Both the position numbers and the translations under genes were made by a program. Below the pieces are notes generated by a model. The model saw only the letters and a list, made by a program, of their open reading frames with translations, had not been told where the DNA came from and ran no database searches. A stretch of 15,105 nt of DNA from positions 1-15,105 of the forward strand of contig DAOTVS010000292.1 of assembly GCA_034436375.1 (NCBI GenBank). The letters are read 5' to 3'. The DNA is from DAOTVS01 sp034436375 (GTDB lineage: Bacteria > Chloroflexota > Anaerolineae > SpSt-313). Positions 7,150 to 13,037 of this stretch are shown here, one piece after another (position 1 is the first letter of the stretch; every line of letters begins with the position of its first letter).

Positions 7150-8154
7150 ATGGAGAAGATGAGTGTTCTGATCAGCGTCCCCCGGCCTCTCCGTGATCTC
7201 ATTCTGACGGATAAAGCCCTGGCGCAATTGCGCGGGTTTGCGAACGTGACCATGAACGAGGATGGCCACGATTGGACAGCCACCGAGTTGGCAGGCCAAT
7301 TGCCCGGGGCGACCGCTCTGATCACCGGGTGGGGCGTGCCCACATTGTCAGAGGACGTGCTGGCCCGCGCCGATCGGCTGCGGCTGATTGCTCACGCTGC
7401 GGGCAGCGTCAAGGGTTTCGTCACCGATGCGGTATTTGCGCGGGGTATTGCCGTCACGCACGCTGCAGGCCGGATCGCAGAATCGGTGGCCGAGTATACC
7501 CTCCTTGCCGCTATGATGGGCCTGCGTCGGCTGCACGATTTCGACCGACAGATGAAGAACGGGGAGAAATGGCCGCCCAGCCGTGAGCTCCCCCGGTATG
7601 AGATCGCAGGCAAGAAGGTGGGGCTGTTGGGCATGGGCTATGTGGGGCGGCGCACAGCCCGGCTTTTCCAGGCGGTGGGCGCCGAGGTCTGGGCCTTTGA
7701 CCCATATCTGACGCCGGAGCAGGCGAAGGAACTGGGCGTGCGTAAGGCCGAGATGCACGAACTGATAAGGGAATGCCTCATCGTTTCCGACCACCTGCCG
7801 GTGACCGATGAAACGCATCATCTGATCGGGGCCAAGGAACTGGCCCTTCTGCAGGATGGCGCTGTGTTTGTGAACAGTGCGCGCGCATGGACGATTGACC
7901 AGGAAGCTCTGGTGCAAGAACTCTCCACCGGCCGTTTCTGGGCCGCGCTGGACGTGTTCGATCCTGAGCCGCTGCCTCTCGATCATCCCCTGCGCAAGAT
8001 GGACAACGTTTTGCTCACGCCGCACGTCGCAGGCATTAACCGTGATGCCTTGCAGGGCTTGATGGCTACCATGATCGATGAGATCGAGCGCTTTCACAAG
8101 GGCGAGCCCCTCAAGTATCGGGTTACCCGTGAGATGCTGGCCCGGATGGCCTGA
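7150..8154 (+). CDS. D-isomer-specific 2-hydroxyacid dehydrogenase
   Basis: A cytoplasmic NAD(P)-dependent oxidoreductase that interconverts a 2-oxoacid and a D-2-hydroxyacid; 334 residues, normal for the family. The catalytic lobe forms both ends and the nucleotide-binding lobe lies at about 100-292. The dinucleotide motif GMGYVG is at 161-166, and Asp 184 at the end of the second strand (WAFDP) favours NAD over NADP. The catalytic triad is visible: Arg 245 (NSARAWTID), Glu 273 (DVFDPEP) and His 292 (LTPHVAG). ATG 7150 is chosen because AAGAGGG lies 5 nt upstream; ATG 7159 is too close to any ribosome-binding site. It is the first gene after the 7077 promoter, and 23 nt separate it from the MtaA-like gene, so the two are probably cotranscribed. 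The substrate cannot be assigned; phosphoglycerate, glyoxylate/hydroxypyruvate or a sugar-acid derivative are all possible. Confidence 0.94.
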   Translation: MEKMSVLISVPRPLRDLILTDKALAQLRGFANVTMNEDGHDWTATELAGQLPGATALITGWGVPTLSEDVLARADRLRLIAHAAGSVKGFVTDAVFARGIAVTHAAGRIAESVAEYTLLAAMMGLRRLHDFDRQMKNGEKWPPSRELPRYEIAGKKVGLLGMGYVGRRTARLFQAVGAEVWAFDPYLTPEQAKELGVRKAEMHELIRECLIVSDHLPVTDETHHLIGAKELALLQDGAVFVNSARAWTIDQEALVQELSTGRFWAALDVFDPEPLPLDHPLRKMDNVLLTPHVAGINRDALQGLMATMIDEIERFHKGEPLKYRVTREMLARMA

Positions 8155-8177
8155 GCGCATCGAGAAATGCAGGTGCC

Positions 8178-9188
8178 ATGCTAACTGGTCTTGAGCGTGT
8201 GTTGGGCGTGCTCGCAGGTGATGCGGTGGATCGCCAGCCAGTGCTGCCGATCATGCACAGCGCCCTGCCGCCCCTGTTTGGTGTGCCCCTGGGCGAGTTC
8301 TTCACCCGCGCCGACGTCATGGCTCAGGTGATGATCCGTGGCCAGCAGGAGTTCGGGCTCGATGGCGTGCAGCTCTCCATGGGGGTGACCGCCGAGGCAG
8401 AGGCCCTGGGGGCCATGACGGTGCAGCCGCCTGACGGAGCGCCGGTGCTCAAGGAATACCTGTTGGCCGATCTCACCCGGATGGACTCGCTCAGGGGCCG
8501 CGACCCTACTTCCGGCGGACGTATGCCGGTGTTCTTCCAGGCCGTGGAAAAGGTCGTTGAGAGCATCGGCGACCATACCTTTGTGCTGCCCACCCTGCGC
8601 GGGCCGCTCTTGGCGGCTTCACAACTGCGAGGCGTCCAGGAGATCCTGATGGACATGCTCGACCAGCCGGAGGAGGCTGAAAAGATCCTGGACCTGACGG
8701 CCGAGGTTGCAGTAAAACTCGGCCGCTGGCTTCTGGCGAGCGGCGCCCATGGTCTGGCGTTGGGTGAGGCGACCTGCTCACCGAACTTTATCTCGCCGGC
8801 TTTTTACCGGCGGTTTGTCCTGCCCAGGCACCGCTGGGTTGTCAGTGAGCTCAAGAAATCCGGCTGGCGGGCAGTGGGCCTGCACATCTGCGGCAACACC
8901 TCTGCGATCATCGAAGATGTCATCTCCACCGGCATCGATTTCATGGATATCGACTACCAGGTGCCCGCGGTTAGGGCCAGCGCGTTGGCTCAGGGCAGGA
9001 TCGCCCTGCGGGGCAACCTCGACCCCAGCGCCGTGTTCCGCTTCGGCACTGAGGAGGTGGTGCGGACCCAGACAGAGAAGCTCTGCCGCGAGGTCCGCCA
9101 CAGCAGATGGATCATCAGCAGCGGATGCGACGTTCCTCCTGGAACCCCGGCTGAGAATATCGCTGCCTTTACGCACGCAGCGAGCTAG
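8178..9188 (+). CDS. Uroporphyrinogen decarboxylase-fold protein, MtaA/CmuA-like (probable zinc methyltransferase)
   Basis: A cytoplasmic protein of 336 residues with the UroD TIM-barrel fold. It carries His 236-x-Cys 238 (LHICGNT) and Cys 317 (SGCDVPPGTP), the zinc-binding pattern of MtaA, MtbA and CmuA, which transfer methyl groups between a corrinoid protein and a thiol or tetrahydrofolate acceptor. Other family marks are GEATCSPNFISPAFYRRFVLP (about 196-216) and GNLDPS near 276-281. True UroD (heme synthesis) has neither this zinc triad nor this context. The start ATG has AGG four bases upstream. It sits 23 nt behind the dehydrogenase. No corrinoid protein or substrate methyltransferase gene is in the window, so the partner is missing or distant. 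Family placement is solid; methyl transfer is an inference from the zinc ligands. Confidence 0.88.
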   Translation: MLTGLERVLGVLAGDAVDRQPVLPIMHSALPPLFGVPLGEFFTRADVMAQVMIRGQQEFGLDGVQLSMGVTAEAEALGAMTVQPPDGAPVLKEYLLADLTRMDSLRGRDPTSGGRMPVFFQAVEKVVESIGDHTFVLPTLRGPLLAASQLRGVQEILMDMLDQPEEAEKILDLTAEVAVKLGRWLLASGAHGLALGEATCSPNFISPAFYRRFVLPRHRWVVSELKKSGWRAVGLHICGNTSAIIEDVISTGIDFMDIDYQVPAVRASALAQGRIALRGNLDPSAVFRFGTEEVVRTQTEKLCREVRHSRWIISSGCDVPPGTPAENIAAFTHAAS

Positions 9189-9299
9189 CACGGCCGCGCT
9201 TACCCCTGCGCATAACGTCGACGGAGCGCCGGCTGGCAGCCCAATGGCGCTAACTTTTGGCGATCGAAGCTCTCTGAAACATGGCCAGCCTTGGGGAGG

Positions 9300-9350
9300 C
9301 CCATGGCATCGCTGCAGAAACTCGCTAATGCCATGGGGCGGGCCTTTTAT
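9300..9350 (+). terminator. Possible rho-independent terminator after the MtaA-like gene
   Basis: A perfect 10-bp stem, CCCATGGCAT (9300-9309) with ATGCCATGGG (9328-9337), has an 18-nt loop and is followed by GCGGGCC and TTTT (9345-9348). The T-run is short and spaced from the stem, so efficiency is uncertain. It lies about 110 bp after the stop codon, inside the outer inverted repeats, and may instead belong to the repeat element. Confidence 0.4.
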
Positions 9351-9407
9351 AGCCTGCTTTCGGTGCGACCTGCACCCGAGTTGCTCTATGGCGGGTGACG
9401 GCAAACC

Positions 9408-9523
9408 TCGTAGTAGCGGGCTTTAGCCGCTCAAACTGCGCATGGCGAGCTTTCCGTCGAGCAGCCGTCCAATCCAGAATAGCGCACTCACGCACCTTGA
9501 GCGGCTAAAGCCCGCTACTACGA
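9408..9523. repeat. Inner inverted repeat with 27-bp perfect arms
   Basis: Arms 9408-9434 and 9497-9523 are perfect reverse complements, starting TCGTAGTAGCGGGC and containing CTTTAGCCGCTC. With mismatches the pairing extends to 9440 and 9491 (31 of 33 bases). A loop of about 56-62 bp separates them. The arm itself contains a short internal palindrome-like GCGGGCTTTAGCCGC. This type of short palindrome is typical of dispersed repeats, but copy number cannot be judged from one window. Confidence 0.8.
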
Positions 9524-9727
9524 CAGGCCCCCGCCGCCTGCCGTAATGATGGACTTGGCTCTATGTCGCTACCTTTGGCTGCGCGTTCGGATCTATCATA
9601 AGTCGAAAGTCAGCGCCATTGGGCTGCCAGCCGGCGCTCCGTGTACGTCATGCGGGCTGACAGGATTGCCAACGATCCTGGGGTACTCACCAGGGAAATC
9701 TGGGTGACAGATAGGATGATGAGCTAG

Positions 9728-10873
9728 ATGAAACCCATAGACCGCGTGGCTGCTGCCTTCCAGGGCCACAAGCCAGACGAACTGCCAATCCACCACCTGG
9801 GCTTTTCCTCTCGTGTGGCCTCGGCCCTCCTGGGCCGTGAGGCTTATGTCGGCGGCGGTATTCAACAGTGGCGCGAGGCGACCGCGCTCTGGCAGGGCAA
9901 GGATGCCCACCAGGAGTTCGTCGAGCGTTCTTTCCAGGATGCTATCGATGTGGCACTGCTGTCGGATCAGGATGTGGTCCGTGTGTCTTACTGGCGCCTC
10001 AACGTCAAGCCAACGCGCCAGATCGATGAGTACACCTTCCTGTACGAATATGGCCCGGAAGAGAACTGGAAGGTCCTGAAGTACGATCCGGAGACGGAAG
10101 AGAGCCGCTATATCGATTATCGGCCCTCAGCGCCCTTGACCTTTGCGGACCTGGAGCAGCAGTTGGCTATCGCCGAGGAGGAGGTGGCCAGCTATCGGCC
10201 GGCAGAGAAGGATTTTGACTTGGAGATCCGGGCGCAGAAAGTGCTGGGGGCCGAACGTGTGGTGCGTGTGGGCGGCGCCTCGATCATGCTGCCGGATGAC
10301 CCGATCTGGCTGGAGGCAATAGCCTTGCGCCCCGACCTGGTGGGTCGCTTTTTCGACATTGCCGCCGAGAGGGCTGTGCGCAATATCGAGTTCCTCGCCC
10401 CTCTCGGTTTCCGCTATATCTTTGGCGGTGGTGACCTGGCGGGCAATCAGGGACCCTTTTACTCTCCCCGCGCTTTCCGCGAGCTGACCCTGCCGCGCGT
10501 CAGGCGGATGTCTGATGCTTGCCACCGGCATGGCTGCCGCTACCTGTTCAACAGCGATGGCAACACCTGGCCCCTGGCCGACGACCTCTTTGGCCAGAGC
10601 GGCGTGGATGGCTACTATGAGATCGACCGGCGCGCCGGCATGGATCTGGTGAAACTACGGGAGCGCTTCCCGCACCTGACCCTGGTGGGCAACATCAGCT
10701 CACATACGGTGTATGCGGGCACAAAAGAGCAGGTCATCGCTGAAACACGGGCCTGCGTGCAAGAAGCGCACCAGGCAGGGGGCGTGATCATCGGCGCCTC
10801 CAATTACTTTGTGGTCGGAACGCCGATTGAGAACGTACAGGCGGTCTTTGATACGATCCGCCGGTATCGCTGA
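9728..10873 (+). CDS. Uroporphyrinogen decarboxylase-fold family protein lacking the zinc ligands
   Basis: A cytoplasmic protein of 381 residues in the UroD/MtaA superfamily, but from a different branch than the gene before it. Recognisable pieces are PIDRVAAAFQGHKPDELP at 3-20 (the usual N-terminal box), GGGDLAGNQGPFYSPRAF at 233-250, FNSDGN at 274-279 where MtaA-type proteins have His-x-Cys, GNISSHTVYAG at 321-331 and a glycine-rich end near 351-365. The zinc triad is absent, and the N-terminal arginine pattern of heme-pathway UroD is not evident, so neither activity should be assumed. An in-frame TAG lies directly before ATG 9728, so this is the earliest ATG; the ribosome-binding site is weak. 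It may be expressed with the upstream genes if the repeat gap is read through. Function unknown; a role in catabolism of methylated or sugar-derived compounds is speculative. Confidence 0.87.
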   Translation: MKPIDRVAAAFQGHKPDELPIHHLGFSSRVASALLGREAYVGGGIQQWREATALWQGKDAHQEFVERSFQDAIDVALLSDQDVVRVSYWRLNVKPTRQIDEYTFLYEYGPEENWKVLKYDPETEESRYIDYRPSAPLTFADLEQQLAIAEEEVASYRPAEKDFDLEIRAQKVLGAERVVRVGGASIMLPDDPIWLEAIALRPDLVGRFFDIAAERAVRNIEFLAPLGFRYIFGGGDLAGNQGPFYSPRAFRELTLPRVRRMSDACHRHGCRYLFNSDGNTWPLADDLFGQSGVDGYYEIDRRAGMDLVKLRERFPHLTLVGNISSHTVYAGTKEQVIAETRACVQEAHQAGGVIIGASNYFVVGTPIENVQAVFDTIRRYR

Positions 10874-10936
10874 CCTGTCGCTCATGCCCGATTGGGCACA
10901 ACGCGCGATGAAAACGCCCTTCGGCTTCCGGGTACC

Positions 10937-11060
10937 CATGCTCCGCACGCGGCCGGAACAGGCCTTTTGTAAGGTGTGGTGGGTTTGGGTGCCGCCGCAG
11001 GCGGCGCCCAAACCCACCACACCCCCTGCGGATCAGGGGCCCGGCCTGTGCGGGGCATGG
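10937..11060. repeat. Long foldback element, possible bidirectional terminator
   Basis: The core is a 24-bp stem with one G-T pair (10973-10996 with 11000-11023) around a 3-nt loop. Outer arms pair again after an unpaired stretch: 10937-10956 with 11041-11060, starting CATGCTCCGCAC. It lies between convergent genes (UroD-fold gene on plus, small membrane protein on minus), where it could stop transcription from both sides. The nested-arm form also suits a dispersed palindromic repeat. No long T-run is present. A small hairpin, TGCCC/GGGCA, lies at 10885-10898, just after the UroD-fold gene; nothing else is seen in 10874-11119. Confidence 0.75.
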
Positions 11061-11119
11061 CGGGCGGCAGTTGTCCCCCTGTAGGCAACGGGCACTCATC
11101 AAAACCAGTGTGGGGCCCA

Positions 11120-11383
11120 CTAACGCCGGCGCCGGGGCCAACGGATAAAGGCAAAGCGCCCGAGGACCATCGTCGCGATCAGGGCAACCACCGCCCATTC
11201 CCACTGACCGCGCAGCAGCAGGATAACCAGCACCACGCCCGCAATGATTGTGATCCAGAACCCCGGCCGGATACCAGGCTCTTCCACAGGACCTCCCCAT
11301 GTTTGAAGCATCGCTCTGCCCGCCATGGTAGCCCCCAGGGCGCCGCCTGTCAAAGTGGCTGTCCACACCCCTATTGCCGTCAT
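11120..11383 (-). CDS. Probable small membrane protein of unknown function
   Basis: An 87-residue frame from ATG 11383. It has about three hydrophobic segments (roughly 5-22, 43-58 and 63-80) and a very basic end (FAFIRWPRRRR), which fits a small inner-membrane protein with a cytoplasmic C-terminus. The middle, with GGPVEEPGIRPG, looks like a real loop. The frame stays open to a TTG at 11446, but that start would cross the neighbour's ribosome-binding site. No convincing Shine-Dalgarno precedes ATG 11383. It is divergent from the SPFH gene, with about 75 bp between starts, and convergent with the UroD-fold gene. Supporting evidence is the composition and hydrophobic pattern only; no family is recognised. 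Some chance remains that it is not a gene. Confidence 0.55.
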   Translation of the reverse strand: MTAIGVWTATLTGGALGATMAGRAMLQTWGGPVEEPGIRPGFWITIIAGVVLVILLLRGQWEWAVVALIATMVLGRFAFIRWPRRRR

Positions 11384-11410
11384 GCAGGAAAGTACATCCT
11401 GTGCTATACT
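11384..11410 (+). promoter_or_regulatory. Extended -10 promoter with dyad upstream of the SPFH gene
   Basis: TGC followed by TATACT (11405-11410) forms an extended -10 element. No good -35 box is seen at 16-18 bp. A dyad, CAGGA-N7-TCCTG (11385-11401), covers the place where a -35 box would lie and could be a regulator site. The predicted start is near 11417, about 40 nt before the gene. Confidence 0.45.
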
Positions 11411-11457
11411 ATCTCCAGCCCGTCTTGGGTTTCGCGGTCTCTGCAAGGAGGTTCCCC

Positions 11458-12519
11458 ATGGTCGTCGCTGGTTTTCTCGGTGGGCTGGCTGTTCTCTTAT
11501 GGGTTGCCCTGGGCGCTTACCTGGTATGGGGCGTTGTGCGCAGCGTCCGGCACCCGCTTGGCCAGAAGAAGACCATTTCCATCCCCATTGCCCTGGTGGT
11601 CCTGGCCCTAGCCGTGACCGCGAGCACCCTGGGCTCCAGCGTGGTCGTCATCGACGCCGGTGAAGTGGGCGTCGTCTTTAACGCCATCACCGGCACGCAA
11701 GATGCCCCCCTCGAGCCGGGCATGCACTTTGTGGCCCCCTACATCAACACCGTCTTCCGCTACAGCACGATGGAGCAAATCTACACCATGAGCAAGATTG
11801 CCGCCGAAGGTCAGGTGCAGGGCGACGACTCACTCTGGTCGCCGACCAAAGAGGGCCTGCAGGTAGGCATCGACTCTTCGACCCGTTACGCGGTGAACCC
11901 GCTCAAGGCTTCCCTGGTGCACAACCGCTTCCGCAATACCTATAACGACGTGCTGGTGCGGCCCGCCATCCGCTCCATCGTACGCCTCTACGTTTCGCAG
12001 AACACGGTGACCGATGTGTACGGCCCCAAACGCATGGAGATCCAGGCAGAGATCGAAAAGGCCCTGCGCGAGCGTTTTGAGCCCGAGGGCATCACCCTGC
12101 TCTCCTTTGATATCCGCAACGTCAATTTCACCGACGACTATGCCAAGTCTATCGAACAGAAGCAGATTGCCCAGCAGCAGGCCGAGCAGATGCAGTTTGT
12201 CCTGCAGAAGGAGCAGCAAGAGGCCTCGCGCAAGCAGGTTGAGGCCGAGGGCATCAAGCAGGCCGCCATCATCAAGGCCCAGGGCGACGCCGAGTCGCTG
12301 CGCCTGGTGAGCCAGGCCCTGGCCGAGAACCCCGACCTTTTGACCTATCGTTACATCGACAAGCTGGCGCCGAATATCAGCGTCATGCTGTTGCCCAGCG
12401 ACAGCCCGTTTATCATGGACCTGACCAAGATCAAGGAATTGGCTCCGGCGCAGCCTGCGCCTACGGCGGCGCCTGCCGCAGTGCAGCCAACGCCCGTGCC
12501 CACGGAGGCTCAACCGTGA
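11458..12519 (+). CDS. SPFH/Band 7 (prohibitin/HflK-like) membrane protein
   Basis: A membrane-anchored scaffold-type protein of 353 residues. Two hydrophobic segments (about 4-27 and 41-62) precede the SPFH domain (about 63-230), recognisable from VIDAGEVGVVFNAITG, LEPGMHFVAPYINTV and the late FDIRNVNFTDDYAKSIEQKQIAQQQAEQ. A Gln/Glu-rich coiled coil (about 228-290) with AIIKAQGDAES follows, then ISVMLLPSDSP and a disordered Pro/Ala/Thr tail (330-353). ATG 11458 is certain: AAGGAGG lies 6 nt upstream, and the frame upstream of it is shared only by chance. Proteins of this family form ring-like oligomers and control membrane proteases such as FtsH or organise lipid domains. No protease or NfeD gene is adjacent in the window, so its partner cannot be named. 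The second hydrophobic stretch and the Pro-rich tail are less usual. Confidence 0.93.
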   Translation: MVVAGFLGGLAVLLWVALGAYLVWGVVRSVRHPLGQKKTISIPIALVVLALAVTASTLGSSVVVIDAGEVGVVFNAITGTQDAPLEPGMHFVAPYINTVFRYSTMEQIYTMSKIAAEGQVQGDDSLWSPTKEGLQVGIDSSTRYAVNPLKASLVHNRFRNTYNDVLVRPAIRSIVRLYVSQNTVTDVYGPKRMEIQAEIEKALRERFEPEGITLLSFDIRNVNFTDDYAKSIEQKQIAQQQAEQMQFVLQKEQQEASRKQVEAEGIKQAAIIKAQGDAESLRLVSQALAENPDLLTYRYIDKLAPNISVMLLPSDSPFIMDLTKIKELAPAQPAPTAAPAAVQPTPVPTEAQP

Positions 12520-12646
12520 GGATACGGTCGCGGTGGGGTGCAGCTCAATGTGGGGGCGGGTCGTGTCCGGTTGTCACTTCGAGTGTCTCAGGAGCTATCG
12601 CTCTTGTCGGCGCCAATGACGTTGGCCTGCGCCACATCAGTTCACG

Positions 12647-12701
12647 CTGTCATCCTGAGCATCCCAGGGTTCCCGGAACCGTGGGGTGCTCAGGATGACA
12701 G
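12647..12701. repeat. 55-bp near-perfect palindrome after the SPFH gene
   Basis: Arms 12647-12673 and 12675-12701 pair at 25 of 27 positions around a single central base, beginning CTGTCATCCTGAGCA. It lies about 130 bp after the SPFH stop. As RNA it would form a very stable hairpin that could limit transcription, but no T-run follows. The TGTCATCCTGAGC start resembles short palindromes scattered through many bacterial genomes, so a dispersed REP-like unit is the best guess. Nothing gene-like is visible in 12520-12646. Confidence 0.75.
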
Positions 12702-12728
12702 TCACAATGCAGGTTGCCCCAGTAGTGA

Positions 12729-12752
12729 GCTGCACCTGGAACCGGGTGCAGC
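12729..12752. repeat. Hairpin next to the ATPase promoter
   Basis: An 11-bp inverted repeat with one G-T pair, starting GCTGCACC and ending GGTGCAGC, with a 2-bp centre. It ends 2 bp before the -35 box of the ATPase promoter. It may be an operator or the end of a read-through block from the SPFH side. Confidence 0.4.
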
Positions 12753-12754
12753 AC

Positions 12755-12784
12755 TTGACACATCTGGAGTATGCGTAGCATAAT
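12755..12784 (+). promoter_or_regulatory. Promoter for the riboswitch-ATPase transcript
   Basis: A consensus TTGACA (12755-12760), an 18-bp spacer and CATAAT (12779-12784, five of six matches). The predicted start is near 12791, which leaves a leader of about 247 nt, long enough to hold the hairpins at 12804-12816 and 12834-12851, the riboswitch and its terminator. Confidence 0.6.
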
Positions 12785-12865
12785 CAAGTTGGAACTTCCT
12801 GGAGCGTAATGTACGCGTTCTCTTTGGAGGTCGCACCCGGCTTTCCGGGTGAGGGTCGAAATAGA

Positions 12866-12975
12866 CGAAGGGGAGTAGTTCCCACGCGGTGGTGGCGCCG
12901 TCAAGACGGCCGGATCCGGCCCGGCGCCATCGGCCGCCGGTTGGCCTGCCCAACTGGCGGTGAACGAGACCTTCG
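12866..12975 (+). promoter_or_regulatory. yybP-ykoY family (Mn2+) riboswitch aptamer
   Basis: The leader contains the family hallmark GGGGAGTAG (12870-12878) directly after the 5' strand of the closing helix. P1 pairs CGAAGG (12866-12871) with CCTTCG (12970-12975). An inner arm pairs 12891-12900 with 12922-12931 and encloses the GTCAAGACGG segment (12900-12909), resembling the conserved L1 loop. A second arm is a full 11-bp hairpin (12934-12944 with 12950-12960), followed by GGTGAACGAGACC, which resembles the conserved 3' end. Known members bind Mn2+ and turn on manganese exporters, including P-type ATPases, and a P-type ATPase gene follows here. Recognition is from motif memory and hand folding; a covariance-model search would settle it. 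Confidence 0.83.
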
Positions 12976-13019
12976 ATGGCCTGGTGTGCCAAGAGCACCA
13001 GGTTGTCGAAGGTCTTTTT
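12968..13019 (+). terminator. Intrinsic terminator forming the riboswitch expression platform
   Basis: Arms 12968-12986 and 12996-13014 pair with nine and seven base pairs around a 3-by-3 internal loop, the hairpin loop is 9 nt, and TTTTT follows at 13015-13019. Its 5' arm includes CCTTCG (12970-12975), the 3' strand of aptamer P1. P1 and terminator cannot form together, so ligand binding should prevent termination: an ON switch. It ends 18 nt before the ATPase start codon. Confidence 0.82.
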
Positions 13020-13037
13020 GGTTGGAGGAGGCGTGAC

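Larger units (their letters stand above)
9211..9652. repeat. Nested inverted-repeat element filling the gap between the two UroD-fold genes
   Basis: The 539 bp between 9189 and 9727 hold no convincing gene. Outer arms of about 52 bp (9211-9262 and 9601-9652) are inverted copies with a perfect 30-bp core (9222-9251 with 9612-9641). Inside lies a second inverted pair (9408-9440 with 9491-9523) and a smaller hairpin (9300-9337). No transposase and no clear target duplication are seen. The form resembles a non-autonomous foldback or MITE-like insertion, or two unrelated interspersed repeats. The remaining sequence, 9653-9727, has only small hairpins such as 9661-9680 before the next gene. Confidence 0.75.

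Noticed and set aside
8178..9188. Assignment of the first UroD-fold gene as hemE (heme biosynthesis)
   Set aside because: The His-x-Cys...Cys zinc pattern is that of MtaA/CmuA-type methyltransferases and there are no heme genes nearby.
9596..9910. A 104-codon minus-strand frame over the right repeat arm and the start of the second UroD-fold gene
   Set aside because: Half of it is antisense to a clear gene and the rest is repeat sequence; the similar peptide read from the left arm is only the inverted copy.
12809..13036. A 75-codon plus-strand frame over the riboswitch
   Set aside because: The region is better explained as structured leader RNA with conserved aptamer motifs and a terminator; the translation is Arg/Gly-rich and featureless.
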